A DNA stretch of 5,762 nucleotides from Lachnospiraceae bacterium (GTDB lineage Bacteria; Bacillota; Clostridia; Lachnospirales; Lachnospiraceae): positions 1-5,762 of the forward strand of contig CAAGPW010000259.1 in NCBI GenBank assembly GCA_900771955.1, given 5' to 3'. The notes under the pieces are model-generated. The model worked only from the letters and a program-made list of their open reading frames with translations. It was not told the origin of the DNA and did no database searches. Made by a program: the position numbers and the translations under genes. Shown here piece after piece: positions 1 through 5,663 of this stretch. The stretch's first letter is position 1; every line of letters begins with the position of its first letter.

Positions 1-39
1 GAATATTTTTTGCATACAGGACGTGAGGATATGTGGAGC

Positions 40-352
40 CACTAGGTAGATTCGCCAAGATGTACCTGCTCTTTGCTAGGAGTGAATGTGAGGAAATGTT
101 GAAACATTATATTGAAGTAAAGGTATGGAGCGAGATGATCTGACAAAATGTGTGGCAGTAACACAGGGCGATGAAGCATATCCGTGATAATGATACTTCC
201 GGATTGTAAGGAAACTTGCAGTCCGGTCAATTTGAATGACGGTGCAAGACCGATGTGGGCAGAGTAATGACCTGCCACCTGTATTGCATTTTTATCTGCC
301 GATGAGAGCCTGCAATGGTGTGTGGGTTGTCATTGGCAGATAAAGTGCTGCC
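40..352 (+). ncRNA. Structured leader/possible RNA element upstream of xis
   Basis: This stretch of over 300 bases has no convincing gene but many potential helices. Seen directly: AGGTA 44-48 with TACCT 63-67; TGTGT 149-153 with ACACA 161-165; a 12-pair stem 199-210/215-226 closed by a GAAA tetraloop, with two G-U wobbles; a 7-pair stem 255-262/272-278 with one bulged G; and a 15-pair stem 291-305/330-344. Wobble-tolerant pairing and a GNRA loop point to structured RNA rather than coding DNA. It could be a cis-acting leader of xis, a fragment of a group II intron domain (no domain V is visible), or part of the transfer or recombination region of the element. I do not recognise the family. 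The strand is assumed from xis and int. Confidence 0.35.
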
Positions 353-358
353 TATTTT
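291..358 (+). promoter_or_regulatory. Candidate attenuator with alternative hairpins before xis
   Basis: A 15-pair stem (291-305 with 330-344, one G-T wobble) contains CTGCC at 296-300 and GGCAG at 335-339. The same GGCAG can instead pair with CTGCC at 348-352, giving a short GC-rich hairpin with an 8-base loop followed by TATTTT. The two folds exclude each other, as antiterminator and terminator do in attenuators. The U-tract is weak and the second stem only 5 pairs, so a terminator role is inference. The excisionase ribosome binding site starts about 14 bases downstream of the second hairpin, so control of translation is also possible. Confidence 0.3.
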
Positions 359-412
359 AAAAATTTGGAGGTGTTCATAATAAATAATATAGAAGAAAGA
401 GTAAAGGGCAAG

Positions 413-610
413 ATGGTTCCAATATGGGAGAAGTATATGCTGACGGTTGACGAAGCAGTTCAATATTTTGGAATTGGTGAAAAGAAGATAAGGATGCTGA
501 TTTCTGAGAATGCGGATTCTGATTATTGCTTTACTGTTCAGGTGGGAAATAAATCGTTGATCAACCGACGAAAATTTGAAGAATTTCTTAATCAGACGAC
601 AGCTTTGTAG
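413..610 (+). CDS. xis: Tn916-type excisionase (Xis)
   Basis: This is a small basic DNA-binding protein of 65 residues from the ATG at 413. Excisionases of this family bend DNA at the element ends and direct the integrase towards excision. The N-terminal PIWEKYMLTVDEA stretch followed by YFGIGEKKIRML closely resembles the winged-helix excisionase of Tn916 (about 67 residues, PIWERY near its start), and a basic NRRKFEEFL segment ends the fold. The start is uncertain. A good GGAGG at 367-371 lies 8 bases before codon 380, which reads ATA followed by AATAATATAGAA, so homologues may begin there with ATG. The ATG at 413 has only AAAGGG four bases upstream. A TTG at 365 is in frame but overlaps the GGAGG itself. 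The gene lies 108 bases upstream of the integrase start and is co-directional, the usual xis-int order at the right end of Tn916-like elements. Family assignment is by recalled sequence similarity. Confidence 0.82.
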   Translation: MVPIWEKYMLTVDEAVQYFGIGEKKIRMLISENADSDYCFTVQVGNKSLINRRKFEEFLNQTTAL

Positions 611-630
611 AAAATAAAAAACATAAAACT

Positions 631-650
631 TTATCACTTTAAAGTGGTAA
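631..650. repeat. Near-perfect palindrome over the int promoter
   Basis: TTATCACTTT is followed at once by AAAGTGGTAA, so the two 10-base arms match at 9 of 10 positions around a perfect core CACTTTAAAGTG (635-646). The right arm covers the predicted -35 box of the int promoter. This is the shape of an operator for a dimeric regulator, or of a site bound by Xis. Which protein binds cannot be told from the window. Confidence 0.6.
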
Positions 651-673
651 ATGCAGCTCTGGTATGGTATAAT
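645..673 (+). promoter_or_regulatory. Extended -10 promoter for int
   Basis: A perfect TATAAT at 668-673 is preceded by TG one base upstream (665-666), making an extended -10. The element 17 bases further upstream, TGGTAA at 645-650, is a poor -35, which extended -10 promoters tolerate. Transcription would start near 680, before the TTG start of int at 719. This gives the integrase its own promoter, separate from any transcript coming through xis. Confidence 0.6.
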
Positions 674-718
674 AAATTTATCGTGCTAGGGCTTCTTCGT
701 AGAAAGGAGCAAAGACGT

Positions 719-1933
719 TTGAGTGAAAGAAATCGCAATCAGAAAAGACGTGATAAAAAAGGACGTATTTTACGAAACGGAGAAAGCCAGCGAGCGGATG
801 GAAGATATGCATTTGTTTATACAGACTGCTTTGGAAAACAAAAATTTCTTTACAGTTGGAAGTTAGAATCGACAGATCCGCTTCCGGCAGGAAGAAGACC
901 TTGCCAGTCACTGAGAGAAAAGGAAAAAGCCATATTAAGGGATATCAATGATGGTATTACTCCATATGGTGATAATTTGACAGTTCTTGAACTGGTAAAG
1001 AAGTATATAGGGCAAAAGACAGGTGTTCGTCATAATACGAGAGCAAATTATAATTTTGTTATCAACATTATTAAGAAAGAAAAATTTGGCACATTAAGGA
1101 TTGATAAAGTAAAACTATCCGATGCAAAAGCGTGGTTGATTAAGCTCCAGGCAGATGGCAGGGGATACAGCACCATTCATTCAGTCCGAGGTGTGGTAAG
1201 ACCTGCGTTTCAAATGGCTGTAGACGATGATTTAATTCGAAAAAATCCGTTCGAGTTTCAACTATGTACAGTAGTTGTAAACGATAGTGTAACAAGAGAA
1301 GCCATAACCAGAAAGCAAGAGAAAAAGTTCTTGGAATTTATTAAGAATGATGAGCATTACAAACGATATTATGATGGTATGTTCATTCTTTTTAAAACAG
1401 GACTCCGTATTTCGGAGTTTTGTGGATTGACACTTTCTGATATTGATTTTGAAGAGAAACACATAAGTGTAGACCATCAGCTTCAAAGAACCAGAGATAT
1501 GCAATATATCATTGAGGATACCAAGACAACGAGCGGAACCAGAAAGATTCCTATGACGGAAGAAGTGTATGAGTGCTTCAAACGCATTGTAGAAAACCGG
1601 AAAAAGCCAAAGAAGGAACCGGCGATAGATGGATACAAGGGATTTTTGTTTTTAGACAAGAAGGATATGCCGGAAGTCGCATTGCATTGGGAAAAGCATT
1701 TTGAATGGGCTTTAGCAAAACATAATCGGATCTATAAAGAACAGTTGCCAAAAATTACACCGCATGTTTGTAGGCATACGTATTGCAGTAATATGGCAAA
1801 AAGTGGAATGAATCCGAAAACGCTTCAGTATCTTATGGGACATGCTGATATCGGTGTTACGTTAAATACCTATACGCATCTGGGAGCAGAGGATGCCAGG
1901 GAAGAACTTGGCAAATTTGCAAAAATGGCTTAA
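719..1933 (+). CDS. int: Tn916-family tyrosine integrase
   Basis: This site-specific recombinase cuts and rejoins the element ends during integration and excision through a 3'-phosphotyrosine intermediate. From the TTG at 719 it has 404 residues, close to the 405 of Tn916 Int. The N-terminus (about 1-75, with KRRDKKGRIL, GESQRADGRY and FLYSWKLESTD) matches the arm-site DNA-binding domain. A helical core-binding domain runs from about 87 to 180. The catalytic domain has Arg230 (KTGLRISEF), Lys269 (DTKTTSGTRK), His349 and Arg352 (TPHVCRHTY), His375 (MGHADI) and the nucleophile Tyr385 (TLNTYTHL), so all six residues are present. The frame is open back to an ATG at 644, but that would code across the TATAAT promoter. 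The TTG has AAAGGAG (703-709) nine bases upstream and begins the segment that aligns with Tn916 Int. The gene is AT-rich with many AGA, ATA and AAA codons, unlike the purine genes to the right, in keeping with a mobile origin. Confidence 0.93.
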   Translation: MSERNRNQKRRDKKGRILRNGESQRADGRYAFVYTDCFGKQKFLYSWKLESTDPLPAGRRPCQSLREKEKAILRDINDGITPYGDNLTVLELVKKYIGQKTGVRHNTRANYNFVINIIKKEKFGTLRIDKVKLSDAKAWLIKLQADGRGYSTIHSVRGVVRPAFQMAVDDDLIRKNPFEFQLCTVVVNDSVTREAITRKQEKKFLEFIKNDEHYKRYYDGMFILFKTGLRISEFCGLTLSDIDFEEKHISVDHQLQRTRDMQYIIEDTKTTSGTRKIPMTEEVYECFKRIVENRKKPKKEPAIDGYKGFLFLDKKDMPEVALHWEKHFEWALAKHNRIYKEQLPKITPHVCRHTYCSNMAKSGMNPKTLQYLMGHADIGVTLNTYTHLGAEDAREELGKFAKMA

Positions 1934-1982
1934 AAAATAAAAAATATACATACAACTAAAAGAAAACCTAAGTGAAAAAGCC

Positions 1983-2031
1983 TTTAGTAAAATGAAAAAA
2001 TCCAGACATTTTACTAAGATTTTTACTAAAT
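1983..2031. repeat. Integrase arm-site-like repeats (three TTTACTAA/TTAGTAAA copies)
   Basis: TTAGTAAAATG at 1984-1994 is the exact inverse of CATTTTACTAA at 2007-2017, and TTTTACTAA recurs at 2021-2029, 12 bases after the second copy. The shared TAGTAAA word is also the heart of the DR2 arm sites bound by the N-terminal domain of Tn916 Int (established for Tn916; recalled, not looked up). Position just past the int stop, near the element end, fits that role. The first two copies also form an 11-pair AT-rich hairpin followed by GATTTTT, which could act as a weak terminator for int. Confidence 0.6.
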
Positions 2032-2160
2032 TTGGATGACAAAATATACGAACTTATGCCACGATATGCAACAAAAGTGCATAAAACACTCTATCGGGAT
2101 AAATCTTAAAAAATGGCGTAAAATCAAGGAAAATCAGTATTTTCAAGGAGTTTTTAAGGA

Positions 2161-2676
2161 ATGATAAAAGTACTATTCGTGTGCCACGGCAACATCTGCC
2201 GCTCCCCCATGTCCGAGTTTATCCTAAGAGACATGGTAGAAAAACGCGGCATCAAAGATCAGTTCGAGATCGCGTCCGCAGCGACCAGCACGGAAGAGAT
2301 CTGGAACGGAAGGGGCAACCCAATCTATCCGCCGGCGCAGGCAGAACTAAGAAAACATAAGATTGGAAACACGGCGTATACGAATTTCTCCGGGAAGCGC
2401 GCCCGCCAGGTCACGCGGGAGGATTACGGGTACTACGACTACATTTTATGCGCGGAGACCACGAACATCCGAAATACCGTGCCGATTACGGGCGGGGACA
2501 CGGAGCACAAGATAAAGCGTCTGCTGGATTATTCAAATAATCCGAGGAACATCGCGGATCCCTGGTACACCGGGGATTTCGGTGTGACGTATACGGACAT
2601 CTGCGAGGGCTGTGAGAGCTTTCTTTCGTGGCTGGAGCAGGAAGGATATATAAGCATTTCTAATAAAATTAAGTAA
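2161..2676 (+). CDS. Low-molecular-weight protein-tyrosine-phosphatase family protein
   Basis: This 171-residue cytosolic protein removes phosphate from phosphotyrosine, or in some family members from phosphoarginine. The signature P-loop is at the extreme N-terminus: VCHGNICRSP, with nucleophile Cys8, Arg14 and Ser15 of the C-X5-R-S motif. The general acid is Asp133 in IADPWYTGDF, where the common DPYY reads DPWY. Length is slightly above the usual 140-160 residues. AAGGAG at 2145-2150 stands ten bases before the ATG. The upstream 230 bases contain the end of the integrative element, so the original promoter may have been displaced, and I see no clear promoter. No bacterial kinase or capsule gene is adjacent, so the substrate cannot be inferred. 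Whether it is tyrosine- or arginine-specific is not decided by the motifs. Confidence 0.92.
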   Translation: MIKVLFVCHGNICRSPMSEFILRDMVEKRGIKDQFEIASAATSTEEIWNGRGNPIYPPAQAELRKHKIGNTAYTNFSGKRARQVTREDYGYYDYILCAETTNIRNTVPITGGDTEHKIKRLLDYSNNPRNIADPWYTGDFGVTYTDICEGCESFLSWLEQEGYISISNKIK

Positions 2677-2707
2677 ATAATTTCATGCCACTAATAACCG
2701 GAAAGCG

Positions 2708-2736
2708 TTGTAAAATCCGATTTGCAATGTTAGAAT
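2708..2736 (+). promoter_or_regulatory. Promoter of the purO-purH operon
   Basis: TTGTAA (2708-2713) and TAGAAT (2731-2736) are separated by exactly 17 bases, and TG at 2728-2729 makes an extended -10. The start would fall near 2743, leaving a leader of about 64 bases. An imperfect dyad, TTGTAAA (2708-2714) and TTTGCAA (2721-2727), fills the -35 and spacer and could be an operator. I see no clear match to the B. subtilis PurBox. Confidence 0.6.
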
Positions 2737-2760
2737 AAAAAAGCGGGCGATAAAAGCCCG
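2737..2760 (-). terminator. Minus-strand terminator-like hairpin at the purO transcription start
   Basis: CGGGC (2744-2748) and GCCCG (2756-2760) form a 5-pair GC stem with a 7-base loop. Read on the minus strand it is followed by six T residues (complement of A 2737-2742), an intrinsic terminator layout. On the plus strand there is no U-tract after it, so it should not stop the upstream phosphatase transcript. It may block antisense transcription from the right. On the plus strand it would form a hairpin at the 5' end of the purO mRNA, which can stabilise a transcript. Confidence 0.5.
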
Positions 2761-2806
2761 GCAGAGTTAGAAAACAAACAGGCGAACAGGATAAGGAGGT
2801 TCTGAC

Positions 2807-3520
2807 ATGGAAAAAATGTCATTGGAAAAAGAGTTGAGTGGTAATTCTTACCCGGGTAGAGGAATCGTGATTGGAAAATCAGCAGATGGAAAATATGCGG
2901 TGACGGCATATTTTATCATGGGAAGAAGCGAGAACAGCCGCAACCGTGTTTTTGTGGAGGACGGACAGGGAATCCGTACTCAGGCATTTGATCCGTCAAA
3001 ACTGACAGATCCGAGTCTTATCATATATGCGCCGGTTCGTGTACTTGGCAACAAGACGATCGTGACAAACGGCGATCAGACCGATACGATCTATGAGCTG
3101 ATGGACAAGCAGCAGACCTTTGAGCAGGCGCTGCGGACAAGGGAGTTTGAGCCGGACGCTCCGAACTACACACCGCGTATTTCCGGTATCATGCATGTGG
3201 AAGATGGAAAGTACAACTACGCAATGTCCATCTTAAAGAGCAACAACGGCAATCCGGATGCATGCAACCGTTACACATTCGCTTACGAGAATCCGGTTGC
3301 GGGCGAAGGACATTTCATCCACACCTACATGGGTGATGGCAATCCGCTTCCGAGCTTTGAGGGAGAACCGACATTGGTTGGTATTTCCGGAGACATCGAC
3401 GCGTTTACAGATCTCGTATGGGAGAACCTGAATGCGGATAATAAAGTATCACTGTTTGTCCGTTACATCGATATCGCAACAGGAAACTACGAAACACGCA
3501 TTATAAATAAGAACAAATAA
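2807..3520 (+). CDS. purO: IMP cyclohydrolase, PurO type
   Basis: This enzyme closes the ring of FAICAR to give IMP and water, the last step of de novo purine synthesis, in the cytosol. The 237-residue protein is not related to the MGS-like N-terminal domain that does this in bifunctional PurH. It resembles the archaeal PurO family (COG3363). Recognised segments are YPGRGIVIG (15-23), YFIMGRSENSRNRVF (35-49), NGDQTDTIYE (88-97), EPDAPNYTPRISG (115-127) and GEGHFIHTY (166-174). It is somewhat longer than archaeal PurO (about 200). AAGGAGG (2793-2799) lies 7 bases before the ATG. The adjacent stand-alone AICAR transformylase, 30 bases downstream, makes the substrate and is the best support for the function. 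The family call rests on recalled motifs plus context. Confidence 0.88.
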   Translation: MEKMSLEKELSGNSYPGRGIVIGKSADGKYAVTAYFIMGRSENSRNRVFVEDGQGIRTQAFDPSKLTDPSLIIYAPVRVLGNKTIVTNGDQTDTIYELMDKQQTFEQALRTREFEPDAPNYTPRISGIMHVEDGKYNYAMSILKSNNGNPDACNRYTFAYENPVAGEGHFIHTYMGDGNPLPSFEGEPTLVGISGDIDAFTDLVWENLNADNKVSLFVRYIDIATGNYETRIINKNK

Positions 3521-3550
3521 ACGAGGATCATAAGAGAAGCGAGGATAATC

Positions 3551-4729
3551 ATGAAAGAATTAGAATTAAAATATGGCTGTAACCCGAATCAGAAACCGTC
3601 TAAAATCTACATGGAAGAGGGAGAACTTCCGATCAAAGTTTTAAGCGGAAGACCGGGCTACATCAATTTCCTGGATGCATTCAACGGCTGGCAGCTGGTA
3701 AGTGAATTAAAGAAAGCGACCGGACTTCCGGCGGCAACTTCTTTCAAACATGTTTCTCCGGCGGGAGCAGCAGTCGGCAATCCGCTTTCCGATGTGGAAC
3801 GCAAGATCTACTGGGTGGATGATATGGATATCGAGTTTACTCCGCTTGCAAATGCTTACGCAAGAGCGAGAGGCGCAGACCGTATGTCTTCTTTCGGTGA
3901 CTTTATTGCGCTTTCTGATGTCTGTGATGTTGCAACTGCCAAGATCATCAAGCGTGAGGTTTCCGACGGTGTGATCGCACCGGGATTTGAGCCGGAAGCA
4001 CTGGAGATCTTAAAAGAAAAGAAGAAAGGAAACTACAATGTTATCGAGATCGATCCGAACTATGTTCCGAATCCGATCGAGAGAAAACAGGTCTTTGGTA
4101 TTACCTTTGAACAGGGAAGAAATGAGTTAAACATCGATGAGCATTTCTTTGATAATATTGTGACAGACAATAAGGAGATCCCGGAGTCCGCAAAGCGCGA
4201 CCTTGCAATTTCCATGATCACATTAAAATATACACAGTCCAATTCCGTATGCTATGTCAAAGACGGACAGGCGATCGGTATCGGCGCAGGGCAGCAGTCC
4301 AGAATCCACTGTACCCGTCTTGCCGGCCAGAAGGCAGACAACTGGTGGCTGCGTCAGTGCCCGAAGGTCTTGGATCTTCCGTTCCTGGACAAGATCAAAC
4401 GTGCGGACAGAGACAATGCGATCGATTTATACATCGGCGAGGATTATATGGATGTTTTGGCGGATGGCGCCTGGGAAAATATCTTTAAGACAAAACCGGA
4501 AGTATTTACCGCAGAAGAGAAGCGTGCATGGCTGGATAAAAATACCAATGTTGCGCTTGGTTCCGATGCGTTCTTCCCGTTTGGTGACAACATCGAGCGT
4601 GCGCACAGAAGCGGTGTGACTTATGTGGCAGAGCCGGGCGGATCGATCCGTGATGACAATGTAATCGCTACCTGCAACAAATACGGTATGGCAATGGCAT
4701 TTACCGGAATCCGTCTGTTCCATCACTAA
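3551..4729 (+). CDS. purH: AICAR formyltransferase (stand-alone PurH transformylase domain)
   Basis: It transfers the formyl group of 10-formyl-tetrahydrofolate to AICAR, giving FAICAR, the ninth step to IMP. The 392-residue protein begins directly with the transformylase fold. SFKHVSPAG (64-72) carries the catalytic Lys66-His67 pair, corresponding to the K-H of the usual KHxNPCG. Other conserved segments are ARARGADRMSSFGDFIALSD, TLKYTQSNSVCYVKDGQAIGIGAGQQSR (folate and AICAR site) and the C-terminal PGGSIRDDNVIA and MAFTGIRLFHH. The MGS-like IMP cyclohydrolase domain found at the N-terminus of ordinary PurH (about 510-530 residues) is absent, and the gene upstream supplies that activity. 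GAGG at 3541-3544, 6 bases before the ATG, is the ribosome binding site. The 30-base gap to purO indicates one operon from the promoter at 2708, ended by the stem-loop at 4783. Confidence 0.95.
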   Translation: MKELELKYGCNPNQKPSKIYMEEGELPIKVLSGRPGYINFLDAFNGWQLVSELKKATGLPAATSFKHVSPAGAAVGNPLSDVERKIYWVDDMDIEFTPLANAYARARGADRMSSFGDFIALSDVCDVATAKIIKREVSDGVIAPGFEPEALEILKEKKKGNYNVIEIDPNYVPNPIERKQVFGITFEQGRNELNIDEHFFDNIVTDNKEIPESAKRDLAISMITLKYTQSNSVCYVKDGQAIGIGAGQQSRIHCTRLAGQKADNWWLRQCPKVLDLPFLDKIKRADRDNAIDLYIGEDYMDVLADGAWENIFKTKPEVFTAEEKRAWLDKNTNVALGSDAFFPFGDNIERAHRSGVTYVAEPGGSIRDDNVIATCNKYGMAMAFTGIRLFHH

Positions 4730-4776
4730 AAGGAAACGATACGGTTACTGCGTGTGACCCGATCATAAATTAAAAT

Positions 4777-4838
4777 AAAAAAGGCTGGCAGAGATCAGAC
4801 CGGGGGTTCCCCGAAACAGATCCTGTCAGTCTTTTTTT
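4777..4838. terminator. Bidirectional intrinsic terminator between purH and the PHP gene
   Basis: GGCTGGCAG (4783-4791) pairs with CTGTCAGTC (4823-4831), including two G-U pairs. Inside it, GATC pairs with GATC and CGGGG with CCCCG around a GTT loop. The stem is followed by seven T residues (4832-4838) on the plus strand and preceded by six A residues (4777-4782), which become a U-tract on the minus strand. It can therefore end both the purO-purH transcript and the convergent PHP-gene transcript. Confidence 0.92.
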
Positions 4839-4868
4839 GATGCCACACTGTGGTGGAAACAGAGAAAT

Positions 4869-5663
4869 TCAGCGATTATTCAAAAACGGTTTCCGCAGAG
4901 TGACTTCCGGCAGCAGTGAGATGCCGCATTCTTCTGCAAGTGCAGAGCAGCCGTTATAAGTCGCTTCATCCAGAAACACGTCCGGTGTGTGTGCATCCCT
5001 GCCGAATACAAAATCATTTCCGAGGGAAGCTGCAAGCGCAAAGAAACGTTTGGACGGGTAATGCCTGCGGTTTAAGTATCCACAGAAATTGATCTCAAGC
5101 GGAATGGAGAGCCGTTTGGCTTCCAGACACAGGCGGGTCATATGTTTGTTGTAGATCTCATCGGAACCGGTAAAGTTGATGAGATCCGGGTGCGCGAGAT
5201 AGGTGAAATTTCCGGTATTCAAAGCCTCGATCACGAGATCAACGTACTCTTTTAATTTTGCCTCGTCCGCATCCGGTGCGCCGCTGTAGCTGCCGTCCAG
5301 TTCGCTGTGCAAAAAGTGCTGGCCGAGGATCAGATAGTCGATATCATAAGGAAGGAGGAGATCGTGGAGATCTGCCCAGTAATCCCTTAAATATTCCGTC
5401 TCAAAACCGACAAAGATCTGAATGTCATCTTTGTATTCCGCGGCAAGCGCGCGGATCGAGGTGACATAGTCAGAAGTATCGTCCATATCCATGCGGACAG
5501 TGGACGGATAGCCGTGCAGATACGGGTATGGCACATGGTCGGAAAAGCCGAGCGTTTTGATACCGGCTTTGATCGCACATTCTACATATTCCCGGTCGGT
5601 TCCCGTTGCATGATGACAGCGGAATGTGTGGGTGTGAAAATTATATTGCATGCTGTTGTTCAT
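4869..5663 (-). CDS. hisJ: PHP-family phosphatase, probable histidinol-phosphatase
   Basis: HisJ/HisK-type enzymes hydrolyse histidinol phosphate to histidinol in histidine synthesis, using a metal cluster in a PHP barrel. With the start at 5663 the protein has 264 residues, usual for the family. The metal ligands are visible in order: HTHT (His10, His12), FSDH (Asp42, His43), GFETEY (Glu88), LGQHF (His116), LAHPD (His158) and GRDAHTP (Asp223, His225). The ATG at 5663 is chosen because TTGGAG lies about seven bases upstream. An in-frame ATG at 5705 would add 14 residues, but it has only A-rich sequence and no GGAG before it. The neighbours are purine genes on the other strand, and no his operon is seen, so histidinol phosphate as substrate is inferred from family likeness. 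Other PHP phosphoesterases are possible. No clear promoter is seen in the 99 bases to the window end. Confidence 0.82.
   Translation of the reverse strand: MNNSMQYNFHTHTFRCHHATGTDREYVECAIKAGIKTLGFSDHVPYPYLHGYPSTVRMDMDDTSDYVTSIRALAAEYKDDIQIFVGFETEYLRDYWADLHDLLLPYDIDYLILGQHFLHSELDGSYSGAPDADEAKLKEYVDLVIEALNTGNFTYLAHPDLINFTGSDEIYNKHMTRLCLEAKRLSIPLEINFCGYLNRRHYPSKRFFALAASLGNDFVFGRDAHTPDVFLDEATYNGCSALAEECGISLLPEVTLRKPFLNNR

Larger units (their letters stand above)
1..2040. mobile_element. Right end of a Tn916-family integrative element
   Basis: The excisionase, the integrase and the flanking arm-like repeats are in the order and direction found at the right end of Tn916-like conjugative transposons, with int reading outward. 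The left part of the element (conjugation, replication and cargo genes) is outside the window, so whether it is a complete, mobile ICE or a remnant is unknown. The end coordinate is approximate: the junction with chromosomal DNA must lie between the repeats and the phosphatase gene at 2161. No target duplication or known att core can be defined without the other junction. Confidence 0.75.

Noticed and set aside
1..45. Open frame from the left window edge to a TAG stop at 43-45 that might be the tail of a gene
   Set aside because: Only 14 codons are visible, with no recognisable motif, so a real gene end cannot be told from chance.
42..278. 78-codon minus-strand open frame starting at GTG
   Set aside because: It covers the hairpin-rich leader, has no ribosome binding site or domain that I recognise, and its composition looks like translated structural RNA.
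40..360. Intact group II intron
   Set aside because: No GUGYG 5' boundary in the right place, no domain V hairpin and no maturase. At most a fragment, so it was kept only as one option for the structured leader.
227..637. 136-codon minus-strand open frame
   Set aside because: It lies antisense to xis and its leader, and its low-complexity aromatic-rich sequence is typical of the complement of AT-rich DNA.
4427..4726. Minus-strand and other-frame open frames inside purH (also 3750-3974, 4060-4242, 4249-4488, 4254-4619)
   Set aside because: All are shadows of the well-supported AICAR transformylase reading frame.
4843..4853. Short palindrome CCACA-C-TGTGG after the terminator
   Set aside because: The loop is one base, there is no T-tract on either strand, and a strong terminator already stands next to it, so no function can be supported.
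5258..5464. Plus-strand open frame of 68 codons within the PHP gene
   Set aside because: It is antisense to a gene with all metal-binding motifs and has an arginine-rich chance composition.
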